Source: Mytilus trossulus (taxonomy: Eukaryota > Mollusca > Bivalvia > Mytilida > Mytilidae). From it: 64,000 bases of DNA. Of the stretch, positions 63,948-64,000 are shown piece by piece. The stretch is from the NCBI RefSeq assembly GCF_036588685.1, contig NC_086381.1, positions 49,165,431-49,229,430 of the forward strand, read 5' to 3'. The notes under the pieces are model-generated. The model was not told where the DNA came from, ran no database searches, and saw only the letters and a list, made by a program, of their open reading frames with translations. Position numbers and translations under genes: made by a program. Numbering within the stretch: position 1 is the first letter of the stretch; every line of letters begins with the position of its first letter.

Positions 63948-64000
63948 TACTGTTATTTATATCATATATCAAATACTAAAGGATTGTATTCATGGTAATA

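Overview
The window looks like nuclear DNA of a marine bivalve, most likely a mussel (Mytilus-like). It is AT-rich and has long introns with GT..AG boundaries. It is crowded with decayed Penelope-like retroelements, foldback/MITE elements and short dispersed repeats of a kind I associate with mussel genomes. This is recognition by eye, not a database match. I see no bacterial operons, CRISPR arrays, rRNA or tRNA genes.

Four genes can be read. (1) 5789-6888 (+): the catalytic exon of an alpha-1,3-fucosyltransferase (GT10); its first coding exon was not found. (2) 11233-24396 (+): a seven-exon gene rebuilt here from splice sites, all phases agreeing. It encodes a 486-residue type I membrane protein with a signal peptide, two copies of a two-exon Cys/Trp-containing extracellular module, a Ser/Asp-rich stalk, one membrane segment and a cytoplasmic tail with two PPxY motifs. 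(3) 42641-29282 (-): a six-exon gene, also rebuilt with consistent phases. It encodes a 315-residue type I membrane protein with a signal peptide, an ectodomain I cannot name, a membrane segment and a short basic tail. (4) 54779-47826 (-): a complete five-exon cytosolic sulfotransferase of 296 residues with PAPS-binding motifs, catalytic His and dimerisation motif. A possible EF-hand exon lies at the right edge (-). Together the genes suggest cell-surface recognition, glycan fucosylation and small-molecule sulfation, but nothing in the sequence links them in one pathway.

Layout: 1-5.2 kb is a 58-bp tandem array, a foldback element and a Penelope-like element with direct repeats at both ends. 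5.2-6.9 kb is the fucosyltransferase. 6.9-11.2 kb is gene-poor. 11.2-24.4 kb is the PPxY receptor; its introns hold a Tc1-like remnant with intact terminal repeats, a 1.4-kb modular repeat, Penelope 3' fragments and a perfect 61-bp palindrome. 25.0-25.7 kb is a 35-bp minisatellite. 26-29 kb is dispersed repeats and a MITE. 29.3-42.6 kb is the second receptor, with a TTAA-flanked (piggyBac-type) MITE and a nested ACGCGT palindrome cluster in its introns. 42.7-47.8 kb is repeats. 47.8-54.8 kb is the sulfotransferase. 54.8-64 kb is gene-poor, with a second Penelope remnant.

Splice models were made by eye from consensus sites and reading phase. RNA-seq would settle them.
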